Shown here: piece by piece, positions 19,103-27,490 of the stretch | How positions within the stretch are numbered: the first letter of the stretch is position 1 | Layout of the letters: the number at the start of each line of letters is the position of its first letter | Source: an uncultured Bacteroidales bacterium | GTDB lineage: Bacteria > Bacteroidota > Bacteroidia > Bacteroidales > UBA932 | Length of the DNA: 64,000 nucleotides | Reading direction: 5' to 3' | NCBI GenBank assembly: GCA_944325445.1 | Contig: CALVAG010000005.1 | Span: 1 to 64,000, forward strand | Notes under the pieces: model-generated | What the model was told of the DNA's origin: nothing | Databases searched by the model: none | Seen by the model: only the letters and a program-made list of their open reading frames with translations | Translations under genes and position numbers: made by a program

Positions 19103-20738
19103 CCGCCGGTATCAGTTCATTTTCAAAAACATATTTGCAACTCGAAGCTCCCCACAGCTCATATCTCCCGAATTGATATGACAACTTCATCAAAAAAAGC
19201 GGCCAGTCTTTCTTCTTCCGCGGAGTCCAGTACAGTTCTGAAATTGCAGACATCCTCGGGAATATGGCATACTCCACACTCGAAGGATAGGCGAAATATT
19301 CCGTCCACATGCATGCCTGTCCTCCTATAATATTTTCAGCCGCTCCATCCGGTATGGAGTCGGGGACCGGTTCAAACTTATAGACTTCATCCAGCATTGC
19401 CATAGAGCGGTGGCAGAGCGAATCTTCATCCGGGTGCTGCATCTTGTTGAGATAACTTATACGCGATGGGGTCATAATCACCTTATGCCCCGCTGCCGCG
19501 GCCTCATATCCGTTATCCGCGCCCCGCCAGCACATCACGACCGCATTTTCAGGCACTTTGCTCTTTGTTATTTCATCCCATCCAATCGGTATCCTGCCCC
19601 GTTTTTTTACGATTCCGCTTACACGTTCCGCAAAATAGCCGTGCAGTCCGCGCTCATCGCCCAGATTGTGCTCCTTTATGAATTCCTCAACCTTTTCGCT
19701 CTCCTGCCACCAGCGCGGAGCACACTCGTCGCATCCTATATGGATATATTTGCCCGGGAACATATCCATCAGTTCGTTGAATATATCCTCCAGAAAATCG
19801 AAAAGCTCCTCACTCGGTGCAAGCACATTGTTCTGTCTGTTGAATATTCCCCAGGTTATCGCCGGTCTTACAACCCTCCCGGGCTCTGTTCCGAACTGCG
19901 GATAAGCGGCCAGAATCGCCATGGAATGGGCAGGAATATCTATTTCCGGGACAATGGTTATATAACGGGCGGCAGCATAATCTACAATCTCCTTTATCTG
20001 TTCTACAGTATAATAGCCGCCATAACGGGTAGAATCCACGCCTGTCCCCGGGAAAATGCCAATAATTGTAGCATCTCTGTATGATCCGCGCTCATTCAGG
20101 GCCGGATGAGACATGCTTTCGATTCTCCATCCCTGATCATCTGTCAGATGCCAATGGAAATAGTTCATTTTGTGCAGTGCGAGGTAATCGATATACCTTT
20201 TTATGAATTCTACTGGAAAAATATGTCTCACCACATCTAGATGCATTCCGCGGTATTCGAATCTCGGTTCATCCTGAATCTCGGCATATCTGAACCGTAG
20301 CCCGCCCTGAAACTCATCTCCTCTGCATGGCAGCAACTGGACAAGTGTCTGCATGGCGTAAAAAAGCCCCGGCTCATTAAAACCCGTAAGTTCCACACCT
20401 GCGTCATCTATCGAAATTCTGTATGCTCCCTCTCTCCTCGAACTGTCTGGAATAACACTTAAGCAAATATCGGCCTTTGCCCTCCTGTCTACATTTTGCA
20501 ATGCCATATTATAGTACTCCGACAGATATTTTCTCAAGAAAGCGACACTGTTGGCGCTTTCCCGAGCATCTTGCGTATAATAGAAAAGAGTGTTTTTCTC
20601 CTTGCAGAGATACTCCCCGCAGCCGATTTCCACAGAAACCGGCTGCGGAATGACAGGTAAAAAGCCTTTTGAATAATCTGCCGAAAACAAAAAAGTGCCG
20701 CTCAGGGCAAAAAGCAAAAAAAACAGAAGAGACCTCAT
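19092..20738 (-). CDS. GH20 beta-N-acetylhexosaminidase
   Basis: 548 residues with a Sec signal peptide (MRSLLFFLLFALSGTFLFSA). A GH20b-type N-terminal domain (PVIPQPVSVEIG) precedes the (beta/alpha)8 catalytic barrel. The Asp-Glu catalytic pair is in HIGCDECAPRWW, and FHWHLTDDQGWRIE is the typical substrate-site segment. It releases terminal GlcNAc or GalNAc from glycans or peptidoglycan fragments in the periplasm. It overlaps rsmF by 11 bp although their functions are unrelated. No SusC/D pair is adjacent, so it is probably a stand-alone enzyme. Confidence 0.93.
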   Translation of the reverse strand: MRSLLFFLLFALSGTFLFSADYSKGFLPVIPQPVSVEIGCGEYLCKEKNTLFYYTQDARESANSVAFLRKYLSEYYNMALQNVDRRAKADICLSVIPDSSRREGAYRISIDDAGVELTGFNEPGLFYAMQTLVQLLPCRGDEFQGGLRFRYAEIQDEPRFEYRGMHLDVVRHIFPVEFIKRYIDYLALHKMNYFHWHLTDDQGWRIESMSHPALNERGSYRDATIIGIFPGTGVDSTRYGGYYTVEQIKEIVDYAAARYITIVPEIDIPAHSMAILAAYPQFGTEPGRVVRPAITWGIFNRQNNVLAPSEELFDFLEDIFNELMDMFPGKYIHIGCDECAPRWWQESEKVEEFIKEHNLGDERGLHGYFAERVSGIVKKRGRIPIGWDEITKSKVPENAVVMCWRGADNGYEAAAAGHKVIMTPSRISYLNKMQHPDEDSLCHRSMAMLDEVYKFEPVPDSIPDGAAENIIGGQACMWTEYFAYPSSVEYAIFPRMSAISELYWTPRKKKDWPLFLMKLSYQFGRYELWGASSCKYVFENELIPADEN

Positions 20739-20774
20739 CTTTTACAAAGCTGCTGCAAACCGTTTATAATAATC

Positions 20775-21224
20775 TCAAAGCGAAAAATCCGACAGAGGCA
20801 TCTTACCCTCGGCCGCCATTGCCAACTGCTCTGTAATCTTGTCGATTGCATCCTGCAATTTTCCGCCTATCATTACTTTGAGCATGAAACTCAACTCCGC
20901 ATTGAGTTCCATATGGAAATCCGTTGTCTGTTCATCCCTTACATCGAAATGGAGAGCTATTTCAAAAGGAAAGAGAGGCGGCGCACCGCTCTCCGAAAAG
21001 TCCGTAATCCTTATAAGTGAAAACGGCACTCTCTCCATGACCTTTGCACCGAGAGTTATACCCTTTACCGTACCCTCTATGCTGTCCTGGGTAGCCTTTA
21101 TCCCCTCCTTTTTATCTTCGGGAAGACGCTCTACAAAGTTGCGCATATCGGAAAATGCGCCATACAGAATATGGGCAGGCTGCCTGATTGCAACCGTTTT
21201 GCCTACTATATGCGTATCTTTCAT
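20775..21224 (-). CDS. SRPBCC-fold (START/polyketide-cyclase-like) protein
   Basis: 149 residues. The pattern GKTVAIRQPAHILYGAFSDM followed by a beta-rich middle and a long C-terminal helix (GGKLQDAIDKITEQLAMA) fits SRPBCC helix-grip proteins that bind hydrophobic ligands. Start 21224 overlaps the pyrE stop as ATGA, a translational-coupling arrangement, so it is favoured over an in-frame ATG 36 nt upstream inside pyrE. The pairing with pyrE is common in Bacteroidales, but the role is unknown. Confidence 0.75.
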   Translation of the reverse strand: MKDTHIVGKTVAIRQPAHILYGAFSDMRNFVERLPEDKKEGIKATQDSIEGTVKGITLGAKVMERVPFSLIRITDFSESGAPPLFPFEIALHFDVRDEQTTDFHMELNAELSFMLKVMIGGKLQDAIDKITEQLAMAAEGKMPLSDFSL

Positions 21225-21859
21225 GCTTTTACGCCCCAGGTTTCGGGATTGATTCTCCACTGCTTCAAAACTTCCAGATCCTCTTCCTTGATATAATTGC
21301 GCTCGAGCGCCTCATCGAGCAAAGCCTCATAATGGCTCAATGTATAGAGTTCTATGTTTGCATACTCGAACGCCCTCCTGGCCTTTATGAAATTATAGGT
21401 GAATATGGCAACCATCCCCAATACTATTGCACCGCTCTTGAGAAGGCAGTCTGCAGCGGAGAGGCTGCTCCCTCCCGTAGAAATCAAATCCTCCACTACA
21501 ACCACGCGTGCGCCTTTAGGCAGTTCGCCCTCTATCTGGGCGCCCGTTCCGTGATCTTTAGGTTTTGGCCTTACATATACGAACGGCTTGCCCATCGCTT
21601 CAGCCACAAGAGCGCCATATGCAATGGCACCGGTAGCGACTCCGGCAATGACATCCACATCCTTGAACTTCTCATTTATGATATCTATAAAGGCTTCATA
21701 GACGACCTTGCGTGCAGCCGGATATGAAAGGATTTTCCTATTGTCGCAATAAATCGGAGACTTCCACCCCGAAGCCCATGTAAATGGTTTATCGACACTT
21801 AATTTTACAGCGTTTACATCCAACAGCTGTTTTGCAATAATCTTTTCTATAGATTCCAT
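21221..21859 (-). CDS. pyrE: Orotate phosphoribosyltransferase
   Basis: 212 residues. It converts orotate and PRPP to OMP in pyrimidine synthesis. The PRPP-binding motif is VVVVEDLISTGGSS; the substrate loop around FTWASGWKSPIYCDNR and the VIAGVATGAIAYGALVA segment are typical. First gene of a two-gene operon, ATGA-overlapping the SRPBCC gene. A -7 box on the minus strand lies at 21905-21912. Confidence 0.96.
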   Translation of the reverse strand: MESIEKIIAKQLLDVNAVKLSVDKPFTWASGWKSPIYCDNRKILSYPAARKVVYEAFIDIINEKFKDVDVIAGVATGAIAYGALVAEAMGKPFVYVRPKPKDHGTGAQIEGELPKGARVVVVEDLISTGGSSLSAADCLLKSGAIVLGMVAIFTYNFIKARRAFEYANIELYTLSHYEALLDEALERNYIKEEDLEVLKQWRINPETWGVKA

Positions 21860-21904
21860 ATAACTATAAATATGTATTTTTCAGTTATGCCTCAATTGTC
21901 GAAA

Positions 21905-21935
21905 CAAAGTTAATTTTTATTCGCAAAGAGTGCAA
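21905..21935 (-). promoter_or_regulatory. Promoter of pyrE
   Basis: Minus strand: -7 TAACTTTG (21912-21905) with TTG (21935-21933) 20 nt upstream. Confidence 0.5.
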
Positions 21936-21953
21936 GAAGGAGGTAAAAATATC

Positions 21954-21961
21954 TAACTTTG
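21954..21961 (+). promoter_or_regulatory. -7 box for the NUDIX gene
   Basis: TAACTTTG, 19 nt before ATG 21981. It is the same octamer as in the divergent pyrE promoter. Confidence 0.5.
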
Positions 21962-21980
21962 GCACTGATATATAAAGGGT

Positions 21981-22595
21981 ATGTACAATATTTTTTTCAA
22001 TAAGAGAGTTCTCGCCATATGCAAGAGCAACTCCGATATAAAACAGCCGGATGCCGCTTATCTGTATGCGACTGGAGGCTGTCTGCCGGAGGGGATTCCC
22101 GATTTTTTTGAAAAATCGGAAAACATCGGCACACTTGCCATAATCACGGAGAGGGAAGATGAGATATTCGAAAAGATATGCAGCGGATTCAAAGAGATAT
22201 ATGCCGCCGGAGGGCTTGTACACAATGAAAAGGAAGAGTATCTGCTCATTTTGAGAAACGGTGTCTGGGACTTGCCGAAAGGAAAGGCAGAAGAGGGGGA
22301 AAGCATGGAGACTACCGCTGTCAGAGAGGTACATGAAGAGTGCGGCCTGCAACGGATCGGACTTGGAGAACCTATCTGTATAACAAGGCACTGTTACCGC
22401 CTTGGAGATGATTTCATTCTCAAACACACCCACTGGTTCCGCATGGAATGCAGTTCTGCAGAAAAACTCGTTCCGCAGAGCGAGGAGGGGATAGAACAGA
22501 TAAAATGGGTTGCAAAAAAAGAACTCGGCAAATATGCCGGACTCACCTATCCCTCGCTCAGGGAGGTGCTGACCGCAGCGGAATACAGCGGATAA
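21981..22595 (+). CDS. NUDIX hydrolase
   Basis: 204 residues. The NUDIX box GKAEEGESMETTAVREVHEE (within GX5EX7REUXEEXGU) is complete. About 75 residues precede the NUDIX fold; that part has no motif I know. The substrate is probably a nucleoside diphosphate derivative, but the motif alone does not say. The gene diverges from pyrE. Its last seven codons lie inside a 25-bp sequence that is repeated downstream of the Fic gene, see the repeat entries. Confidence 0.88.
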   Translation: MYNIFFNKRVLAICKSNSDIKQPDAAYLYATGGCLPEGIPDFFEKSENIGTLAIITEREDEIFEKICSGFKEIYAAGGLVHNEKEEYLLILRNGVWDLPKGKAEEGESMETTAVREVHEECGLQRIGLGEPICITRHCYRLGDDFILKHTHWFRMECSSAEKLVPQSEEGIEQIKWVAKKELGKYAGLTYPSLREVLTAAEYSG

Positions 22596-22599
22596 AATA
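22575..22599 (+). repeat. 25-bp direct repeat, left copy (NUDIX 3' end)
   Basis: The copy runs from gcagcggaata to cggataaaata and covers the last codons (A-A-E-Y-S-G) and stop of the NUDIX gene. The right copy at 23689-23713 matches 23 of 25 bases and would encode A-A-E-Y-N-G-stop. The pair flanks the split Fic gene. Confidence 0.7.
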
Positions 22600-22602
22600 A
22601 AT

Positions 22603-22875
22603 ATGACTCCCATGAAAGAAATAGACAGGAAACTGATAGAGACAATCAACCGATACTTTGCCTCCGGAATTGAACAACAGGTGAATTACGAGAAATTCTA
22701 CCTTTATTCGCTCATCACCCATTCTACGGCCATAGAAGGTTCCACGGTAACTGAAATAGAAAATCAACTGCTTTTCGATGAAGGGATTGCGGCTAAAGGA
22801 AGAACTCTTGTTGAACAGAGGGTTCTCATCCATATACAGTTGACTTCTTATGTGACCTGTCAGCTAAAGTCATGA
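22603..22875 (+). CDS. Fic protein N-terminal piece with inhibitory helix
   Basis: 90 residues. It contains HSTAIEGSTVTEIE, matching the class II Fic inhibitory motif (S/T)xxxE(G/N), then LLFDEGIAAKGRTLVEQ, as in full-length Bacteroidales Fic proteins. After LVEQ the frame departs from the family and stops at TGA 22873-22875. Homologues as I remember them have about 24 more residues (a MNxDLKxAY-type helix) before the next conserved part, which is found in the -1 frame. So a small deletion plus frameshift has split the gene. The stop overlaps the next ATG as ATGA, so the fragment could still be made and coupled to the catalytic part. Confidence 0.6.
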   Translation: MTPMKEIDRKLIETINRYFASGIEQQVNYEKFYLYSLITHSTAIEGSTVTEIENQLLFDEGIAAKGRTLVEQRVLIHIQLTSYVTCQLKS

Positions 22876-23588
22876 AGCGCACAGGCTCCGAATATTCCAC
22901 ATTAAGCGGTAATTTTGATTCTTCAAAAGGGGAATTGCGACGTTGTAACGTAAGTGCCGGAATTGGAGGTAAAAGTTATATGGCTTTTCAGAAAGTTCCA
23001 CAAGCCACCGCCGACTTTTGTCAATGGCTGAACAGTGAACTGGCTTCAGTAGACAGAAGCAATCTGTCTGCATGCTATCGTCTCAGTTTTGAAGCCCATT
23101 TCCGCCTTGTCACCATTCACCCGTGGGTAGATGGAAACGGACGCACCACGAGATTGCTGATGAATATCATACAACGGCAATTAGGGCTCATTCCTTCCAT
23201 TGTAACCAAAGAAGCCAAAAATCAATATATCCAAGCACTTATCAACAGCCGCGAAAAAGAAGACAGTACGATTATTCAAGATGTAATGCTTGCCCAACAT
23301 ATTGCAAACCTAGAAAGCAGAATTTTACAGTATCAGCAAAGCATGAATGATACTGTAATATCCAAAAATGATACTGTAAATATCACAGCAAGGTCGCATA
23401 ATATTGATAACCGGCTTATAAACTTGATTAAAGCGCATCCAGAATATACATATGACCAATACGCGCGCTTGTTGAATATCGGCCGGGCTACAGTGGCACG
23501 CCATATCAAAAAAATGAACGGGACCGTAATCATACGAATCGGTTCAGACAAAAACGGACATTGGAAAATCATAACAAAAAAACAATAA
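22872..23588 (+). CDS. Fic catalytic piece with winged-helix tail
   Basis: 238 residues. The Fic motif HPWVDGNGRTTR (family HxFx(D/E)GNGRxxR) is intact, with the preceding GEFDSSKG-like loop present as GNFDSSKGELRRCNVSAG and the flap region SYMAFQKVP. The C-terminal 70 residues form a winged helix (YDQYARLLNIGRATVARHIK). Fic enzymes transfer AMP from ATP to a hydroxyl of a target protein. The inhibitory helix is encoded in the separate upstream frame, so if translated this piece is an uninhibited or trans-inhibited enzyme. Codons upstream of ATG 22872 in this frame (from 22815) still read as Fic sequence (TVDFLCDLSAKV). Confidence 0.7.
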   Translation: MKRTGSEYSTLSGNFDSSKGELRRCNVSAGIGGKSYMAFQKVPQATADFCQWLNSELASVDRSNLSACYRLSFEAHFRLVTIHPWVDGNGRTTRLLMNIIQRQLGLIPSIVTKEAKNQYIQALINSREKEDSTIIQDVMLAQHIANLESRILQYQQSMNDTVISKNDTVNITARSHNIDNRLINLIKAHPEYTYDQYARLLNIGRATVARHIKKMNGTVIIRIGSDKNGHWKIITKKQ

Positions 23589-23688
23589 CTTCATCCAAAT
23601 ATTATCAGCCATATCTTGCATATAGCAACTGGATGCCCCATTCGAGTTACGAAAATGGAAAAGCAGTTGCCGCTGCAACAGATTACCT

Positions 23689-23713
23689 GCAGCGGAATAT
23701 AACGGATAAAATA
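23689..23713 (+). repeat. 25-bp direct repeat, right copy
   Basis: 23 of 25 bases are identical to 22575-22599. It lies about 100 bp after the Fic stop codon and recreates a NUDIX-like C-terminus. It may mark the right edge of an inserted segment. Confidence 0.65.
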
Positions 23714-23765
23714 CAAGCCATTGAAATTCGGGACGAGGGAGCGTACTGTCGTACGTAACCGAGTT

Positions 23766-23792
23766 ACAAAACTGACTGCAATGAAGCAGTTT
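23766..23792 (-). terminator. Possible terminator of ftsK
   Basis: On the minus strand ACTGC ttcatt GCAGT is flanked by AAAC/GTTTT-like bases, giving a stem with a small bulge about 20 bp beyond the ftsK stop. It has no strong T-run. Confidence 0.35.
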
Positions 23793-23812
23793 GACTTTAA
23801 AATGCGCTGCAA

Positions 23813-26305
23813 TTAGCCGTAGATAGACTTAATATTAGCCAACCTCTCATCCAACTCCGTCAAATCCATAACCAGAACCTGCCGGGCCTTGCTGCCTTCG
23901 AAGGGGCCTACTATGCCGGCGGCTTCCAGTTGATCCATGATACGGCCGGCCTTATTGTAGCCGAGCCCCATTTTACGCTGGATGAGAGAGGTGGAGCCCT
24001 GCTGATGGATGACTATGAGTTTCGCGGCATCTTCGAAAAGGGGGTCGCGCTTGCTCAAATCCACTACACCTACCGCTGTTTCGGAATCGTTGTCGTCTTC
24101 GCCGGTATATTCGGGCAGATAATATGGAGTGATATAACCGCGCTGGGAAGCGATATAATCTACGACTCTTTCCACCTCCTTGGTATCTATATAGGCGCAT
24201 TGCATACGGGTAAGATCTCCTCCGGTAGACATGAGCATATCTCCGCGGCCGATAAGCTGGTTTGCCCCTACCTCATCGAGAATGACCTTGGAATCCATGC
24301 TCGAACGCACCATAAAGGCGATACGCGCAGGGAAGTTGGCCTTGATATTACCGGTTATGACAGTTGTGGTAGGCCTCTGGGTCGCAATCACCAGATGAAT
24401 GCCTATCGCCCTGGCCAGCTGGGCCAGACGGGTTATAGGCTCCTCTATCTCCCGGCCTGCAGTAAGCACAAGATCTCCGAACTCATCTATGATCAGAACG
24501 ATATATGGCAGGAAGCGATGCCCTTTCAAAGGGTTGAGCCTGCGCTGCAGGAATTTTTCGTTATACTCCTTTATGTTCCTTACCCCGGCAATCTTCAGAA
24601 GATCGTACCGGTTGTCCATCTCAATGCAGAGAGATTTAAGCGTATATATGACTTTCTGGGTATCTGTTATGACAGGCTCGTCTGCATCCGGGAGCTGGGC
24701 GAAAAAGTGGTGTTCCAGCCTCGAATAGAGAGAGAACTCTACCTTTTTAGGGTCTACGAGAACCAGTTTCAACTCTGAAGGATGCTTGCTGTAGAGCAAA
24801 GAGGTAAGTATGGCATTAAGCCCGACAGATTTGCCCTGACCGGTAGCACCGGCTACAAGCAGATGGGGCATCTTTGCAAGATCGAACGTAAAGACCTCGC
24901 CGGTAATGGTTTTTCCCAATGCTATAGGCAAATCGTATTTAGACTCCCTGAACTTAAGGTCATCCAGAACCGAAAGCATCGAGACGACGCTCGGTTTCTC
25001 ATTCGCCACCTCTATTCCTACAGCGTTCGTTCCGGGAAGCGTTACTACCCTTACGCCACGTGCCGCAAGCGAGCGCTGGATATCCGCTTCGAGTTTTTTG
25101 ATTTGCGCAACTCTTACGCCGGGGGCGGGAACTACCTCATAAAGGGTTACTGTAGGGCCTATTCTTACCGAAACCTTGGTAATTCCTATCTTATAATTTG
25201 CCAAAGTGCTTACTATGCGGGACTTGTTATTCTCCAGCTCGGTTCTCGAAACCTCATACCACTTATCTTTGTAATCTTCGAGAAGCGTAAGCGGAGGCGC
25301 CTGATAGGATGAGAGATCGAGACGCGGGTCGAACATCTTCTGCAGTTCCTCCTCCGAAAACGAAGAGAGGAAATCCTCTTTGTCGCCATTCTTTTCGCCC
25401 TCGGCAGGGCCGGAATCGCCATTGTCTCTCTTTTCAACAGGTTTTTCAGCCTCCGAGATTATCTCTATCTGCAAATTGTCATCTGGAGGATTCTGATTCT
25501 CCTGTTCATCCTCCCCATCCTCCTCCTCTTCGGAATCAGATATATCTTCTACTACAAATTTGACAGCCTGCCCATCATCTTCATCATGAACGGCATCAGA
25601 TACGGCAGTCTCTCTTTCGGTTCCCGAAACGGATGCTTCCGTTTCCGCCTCCGTATCGGGTCCGCTCTCCCTTCTGCGTCTGAATCTGAAATCCGCAGCC
25701 TTGTCTATCCAATTATTTATCCTTGCAATAAGCCTGTTGTCTATAGTTATAAGCCACGCCACCAGTGCAACGACAACTATGGCGCCCGCACCTATATCGC
25801 CGACCATCCCTTTTAGCCACTCATTCACATAATAGCCGTACGAACCACCGGCTCCCCCGCCGAACCAATTGTCGAATTTGGTATAGGAAAAGATATATGA
25901 AAAGAGGACGGAAATTATTATACAGCCGAAAAGCGAAATGAAAAAGAGCCTGAGCAGTCTTACCTTTTTTATTTTGAGACAGAAAAGGGCCACTCCTCCA
26001 AAAAAGAACGGAATTACAAAAGCTCCGAGACCGAACAATTTGGTAATAAGAAAATTAGCCAATATCAGCCCCACTTTTCCGCCTCCGTTTTCCACATCTA
26101 CGAGGGCGTTCAGTATATCGTTTCCGGAAAAAAGGCTCTGGTCGTCCGCCCATGTATAAAGATACGATACAAGAGAGACGAACGTTATAATGGCGATTGC
26201 AAGCGAAAGCAGGCCGCCGAGCAGGTAAAAGGCATCCCGCCTCTTGGGCACTGCGACTTCCGCCTTGTTATACTTTTTCGTACTCTTTTTGCTTGTACCG
26301 GCCAT
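23813..26305 (-). CDS. ftsK: FtsK/SpoIIIE-type DNA translocase
   Basis: 830 residues. Four to five N-terminal membrane helices (residues about 25-190) are followed by a long acidic linker rich in E and D, then the motor domain with Walker A AGATGQGKSVGLN and Walker B VLIIDEFGDLV. The C-terminal gamma winged helix (GSTSLIQRKMGLGYNKAGRIMDQLE) reads KOPS-type sites in known FtsK. It pumps chromosome dimers to dif at the septum. The DUF4290 gene lies 11 bp upstream and is probably its operon partner. Confidence 0.96.
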   Translation of the reverse strand: MAGTSKKSTKKYNKAEVAVPKRRDAFYLLGGLLSLAIAIITFVSLVSYLYTWADDQSLFSGNDILNALVDVENGGGKVGLILANFLITKLFGLGAFVIPFFFGGVALFCLKIKKVRLLRLFFISLFGCIIISVLFSYIFSYTKFDNWFGGGAGGSYGYYVNEWLKGMVGDIGAGAIVVVALVAWLITIDNRLIARINNWIDKAADFRFRRRRESGPDTEAETEASVSGTERETAVSDAVHDEDDGQAVKFVVEDISDSEEEEDGEDEQENQNPPDDNLQIEIISEAEKPVEKRDNGDSGPAEGEKNGDKEDFLSSFSEEELQKMFDPRLDLSSYQAPPLTLLEDYKDKWYEVSRTELENNKSRIVSTLANYKIGITKVSVRIGPTVTLYEVVPAPGVRVAQIKKLEADIQRSLAARGVRVVTLPGTNAVGIEVANEKPSVVSMLSVLDDLKFRESKYDLPIALGKTITGEVFTFDLAKMPHLLVAGATGQGKSVGLNAILTSLLYSKHPSELKLVLVDPKKVEFSLYSRLEHHFFAQLPDADEPVITDTQKVIYTLKSLCIEMDNRYDLLKIAGVRNIKEYNEKFLQRRLNPLKGHRFLPYIVLIIDEFGDLVLTAGREIEEPITRLAQLARAIGIHLVIATQRPTTTVITGNIKANFPARIAFMVRSSMDSKVILDEVGANQLIGRGDMLMSTGGDLTRMQCAYIDTKEVERVVDYIASQRGYITPYYLPEYTGEDDNDSETAVGVVDLSKRDPLFEDAAKLIVIHQQGSTSLIQRKMGLGYNKAGRIMDQLEAAGIVGPFEGSKARQVLVMDLTELDERLANIKSIYG

Positions 26306-26316
26306 GGCTCTCTCCC

Positions 26317-26979
26317 CTATTTTTTATTGCGGCGTTTCCCGTTATTGGAATTTTTCTGATTCCTGTGGTTATTTCCGCTTGCCCTTCCTGCAGCGGCGCC
26401 GCGTGCATAAAGAGGAGTTTCAGAAGTGATTCCCATCCCTATGTGGACCTCCTCGGGAACCGTTATCTTCCCGTCGGACAACTTATATATGTCATTGAAG
26501 ATTGTCTCTTCCGTTACGGAATCCTTATTCCAGATAAGATACTGCTGTTTCATATAGCATGCAAGCGTCTTTATCATATGGGTTTTGACCTCCCCGTCTT
26601 CATGCTGCGCTATGACTTCGAGCATATTCTGGATATTGCGCCCGTAATGCGAAGCCTTGACAGGTGTCTTTACCAACGGAATGGGAGCAGGTTTTGTTGC
26701 CAGATTCTCTTTCGTAGGAACCGGATAGGGGGAATCTATGTCTATCTTGAAATCAGAAATAATCTGCACATGATCCCATAATTTATGCTTGAAATCTCCC
26801 AGATCCCTTAACTGGGGATTTATTGTACCCATAACCGACACTACCGCCTGAATCTGTTCGTTACGCTTTGCCTTATCGGGCAGCTCCGTAACGAATTTTA
26901 TCATCTTCTGCACGTGCCTGCCATATTCGGGCATCAGCAACTTGTCGCGCAACGTATTGTAATCCAATGATTCTTCCAT
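26317..26979 (-). CDS. DUF4290 domain-containing protein
   Basis: 220 residues. LDYNTLRDKLLMPEYGRHVQ and the following helical region (PDKAKRNEQIQAVVSVMGT, LRDLGDFKHKLWDH) are the hallmark of DUF4290, a Bacteroidota-specific family of unknown function. The C-terminal 30 residues are low-complexity and basic (many N, K, R), suggesting a flexible nucleic-acid-binding tail. It lies 11 bp upstream of ftsK on the same strand, so a cell-division or chromosome role is possible. That is an inference from context only. Confidence 0.85.
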   Translation of the reverse strand: MEESLDYNTLRDKLLMPEYGRHVQKMIKFVTELPDKAKRNEQIQAVVSVMGTINPQLRDLGDFKHKLWDHVQIISDFKIDIDSPYPVPTKENLATKPAPIPLVKTPVKASHYGRNIQNMLEVIAQHEDGEVKTHMIKTLACYMKQQYLIWNKDSVTEETIFNDIYKLSDGKITVPEEVHIGMGITSETPLYARGAAAGRASGNNHRNQKNSNNGKRRNKK

Positions 26980-27044
26980 ATTTTACCTTAAATTTTCCGA
27001 GCCTACAAAGATAGTAATTATTGGTATATTATCGGTATAAACGG

Positions 27045-27230
27045 CTACTCTACTCTGGCAGCTTTCAATATGCAGATTTCTACGCATTTTCTGCAGAGGA
27101 TACATTCGTCGTGGTTTATTTGCGGAAGTCCGTTGCCCTCCTGTGAAATCGCCCCCATAGGGCATTCAGGCACCATAGGACATTTGTGATTTTGCGGACA
27201 GATATTCGCATCTATAACTATTTTTCGCAT
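27045..27230 (-). CDS. Small 4Fe-4S ferredoxin-like protein
   Basis: 61 residues from ATG 27230; an ATG 18 nt upstream is possible. The second half has a standard CILCRKCVEIC cluster motif. The first half has CPQNHKCPMVPECP, a spaced-out set of cysteines that replaces the usual CxxCxxCxxxCP and may hold a second, unusual cluster or none. Seven cysteines in all. It is probably a soluble electron carrier. It lies upstream of the DUF4290-ftsK pair on the same strand, 65 bp away. Confidence 0.75.
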   Translation of the reverse strand: MRKIVIDANICPQNHKCPMVPECPMGAISQEGNGLPQINHDECILCRKCVEICILKAARVE

Positions 27231-27309
27231 TTTCAGAATATTTTTCAATACAAAACACTCTTTGCAAAAATAACTATTTCATTTGAGATTCAATCTTTCC
27301 GAAACAATT

Positions 27310-27340
27310 TTTGAAATCTCTGCATAAATTATTACCTTTG
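27310..27340 (+). promoter_or_regulatory. Promoter of tRNA-Leu
   Basis: -33 TTTG (27310-27313), 19-nt spacer, -7 TACCTTTG (27333-27340); the tRNA starts 16 nt later. Confidence 0.75.
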
Positions 27341-27355
27341 CCGCTGCGTTTGCAG

Positions 27356-27438
27356 GCCCAGGTGGCGAAATGGTAGACGCGCTAGTTTCAGGTACTAGTG
27401 TCAGAGATGATGTGCAGGTTCGAGTCCTGTCCTGGGCA
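27356..27438 (+). tRNA. tRNA-Leu (anticodon CAG)
   Basis: 83 nt. The acceptor stem is GCCCAGG (27356-27362) with CCTGGGC (27431-27437) and discriminator A. The anticodon stem CTAGT/ACTAG holds the loop TTCAGGT, so the anticodon is CAG. The D-arm reads TGGCGAAATGGTAGACGC, the T-arm is GCAGGTTCGAGTCCTGT, and a long variable arm marks a class II tRNA. CCA is not encoded. Confidence 0.95.
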
Positions 27439-27440
27439 CA

Positions 27441-27490
27441 AGAGATGAGGCCGATTTAAAAGATTTTTAAGTCAGCCTCATCTCTTTTAT
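27441..27490 (+). terminator. Terminator after tRNA-Leu
   Basis: AGAGATGAGGC (27441-27451) pairs perfectly with GCCTCATCTCT (27475-27485), followed by TTTTA. The loop is 23 nt. Confidence 0.8.

Noticed and set aside
22815..22875. Programmed -1 frameshift joining the two Fic frames
   Set aside because: No slippery heptamer of the X-XXY-YYZ type is seen in the overlap, and the missing residues would not be restored by a shift.
23561..23758. 65-aa frame starting inside the Fic gene
   Set aside because: It begins in the Fic coding region, crosses the 25-bp repeat and ends arbitrarily; it is probably not a gene.
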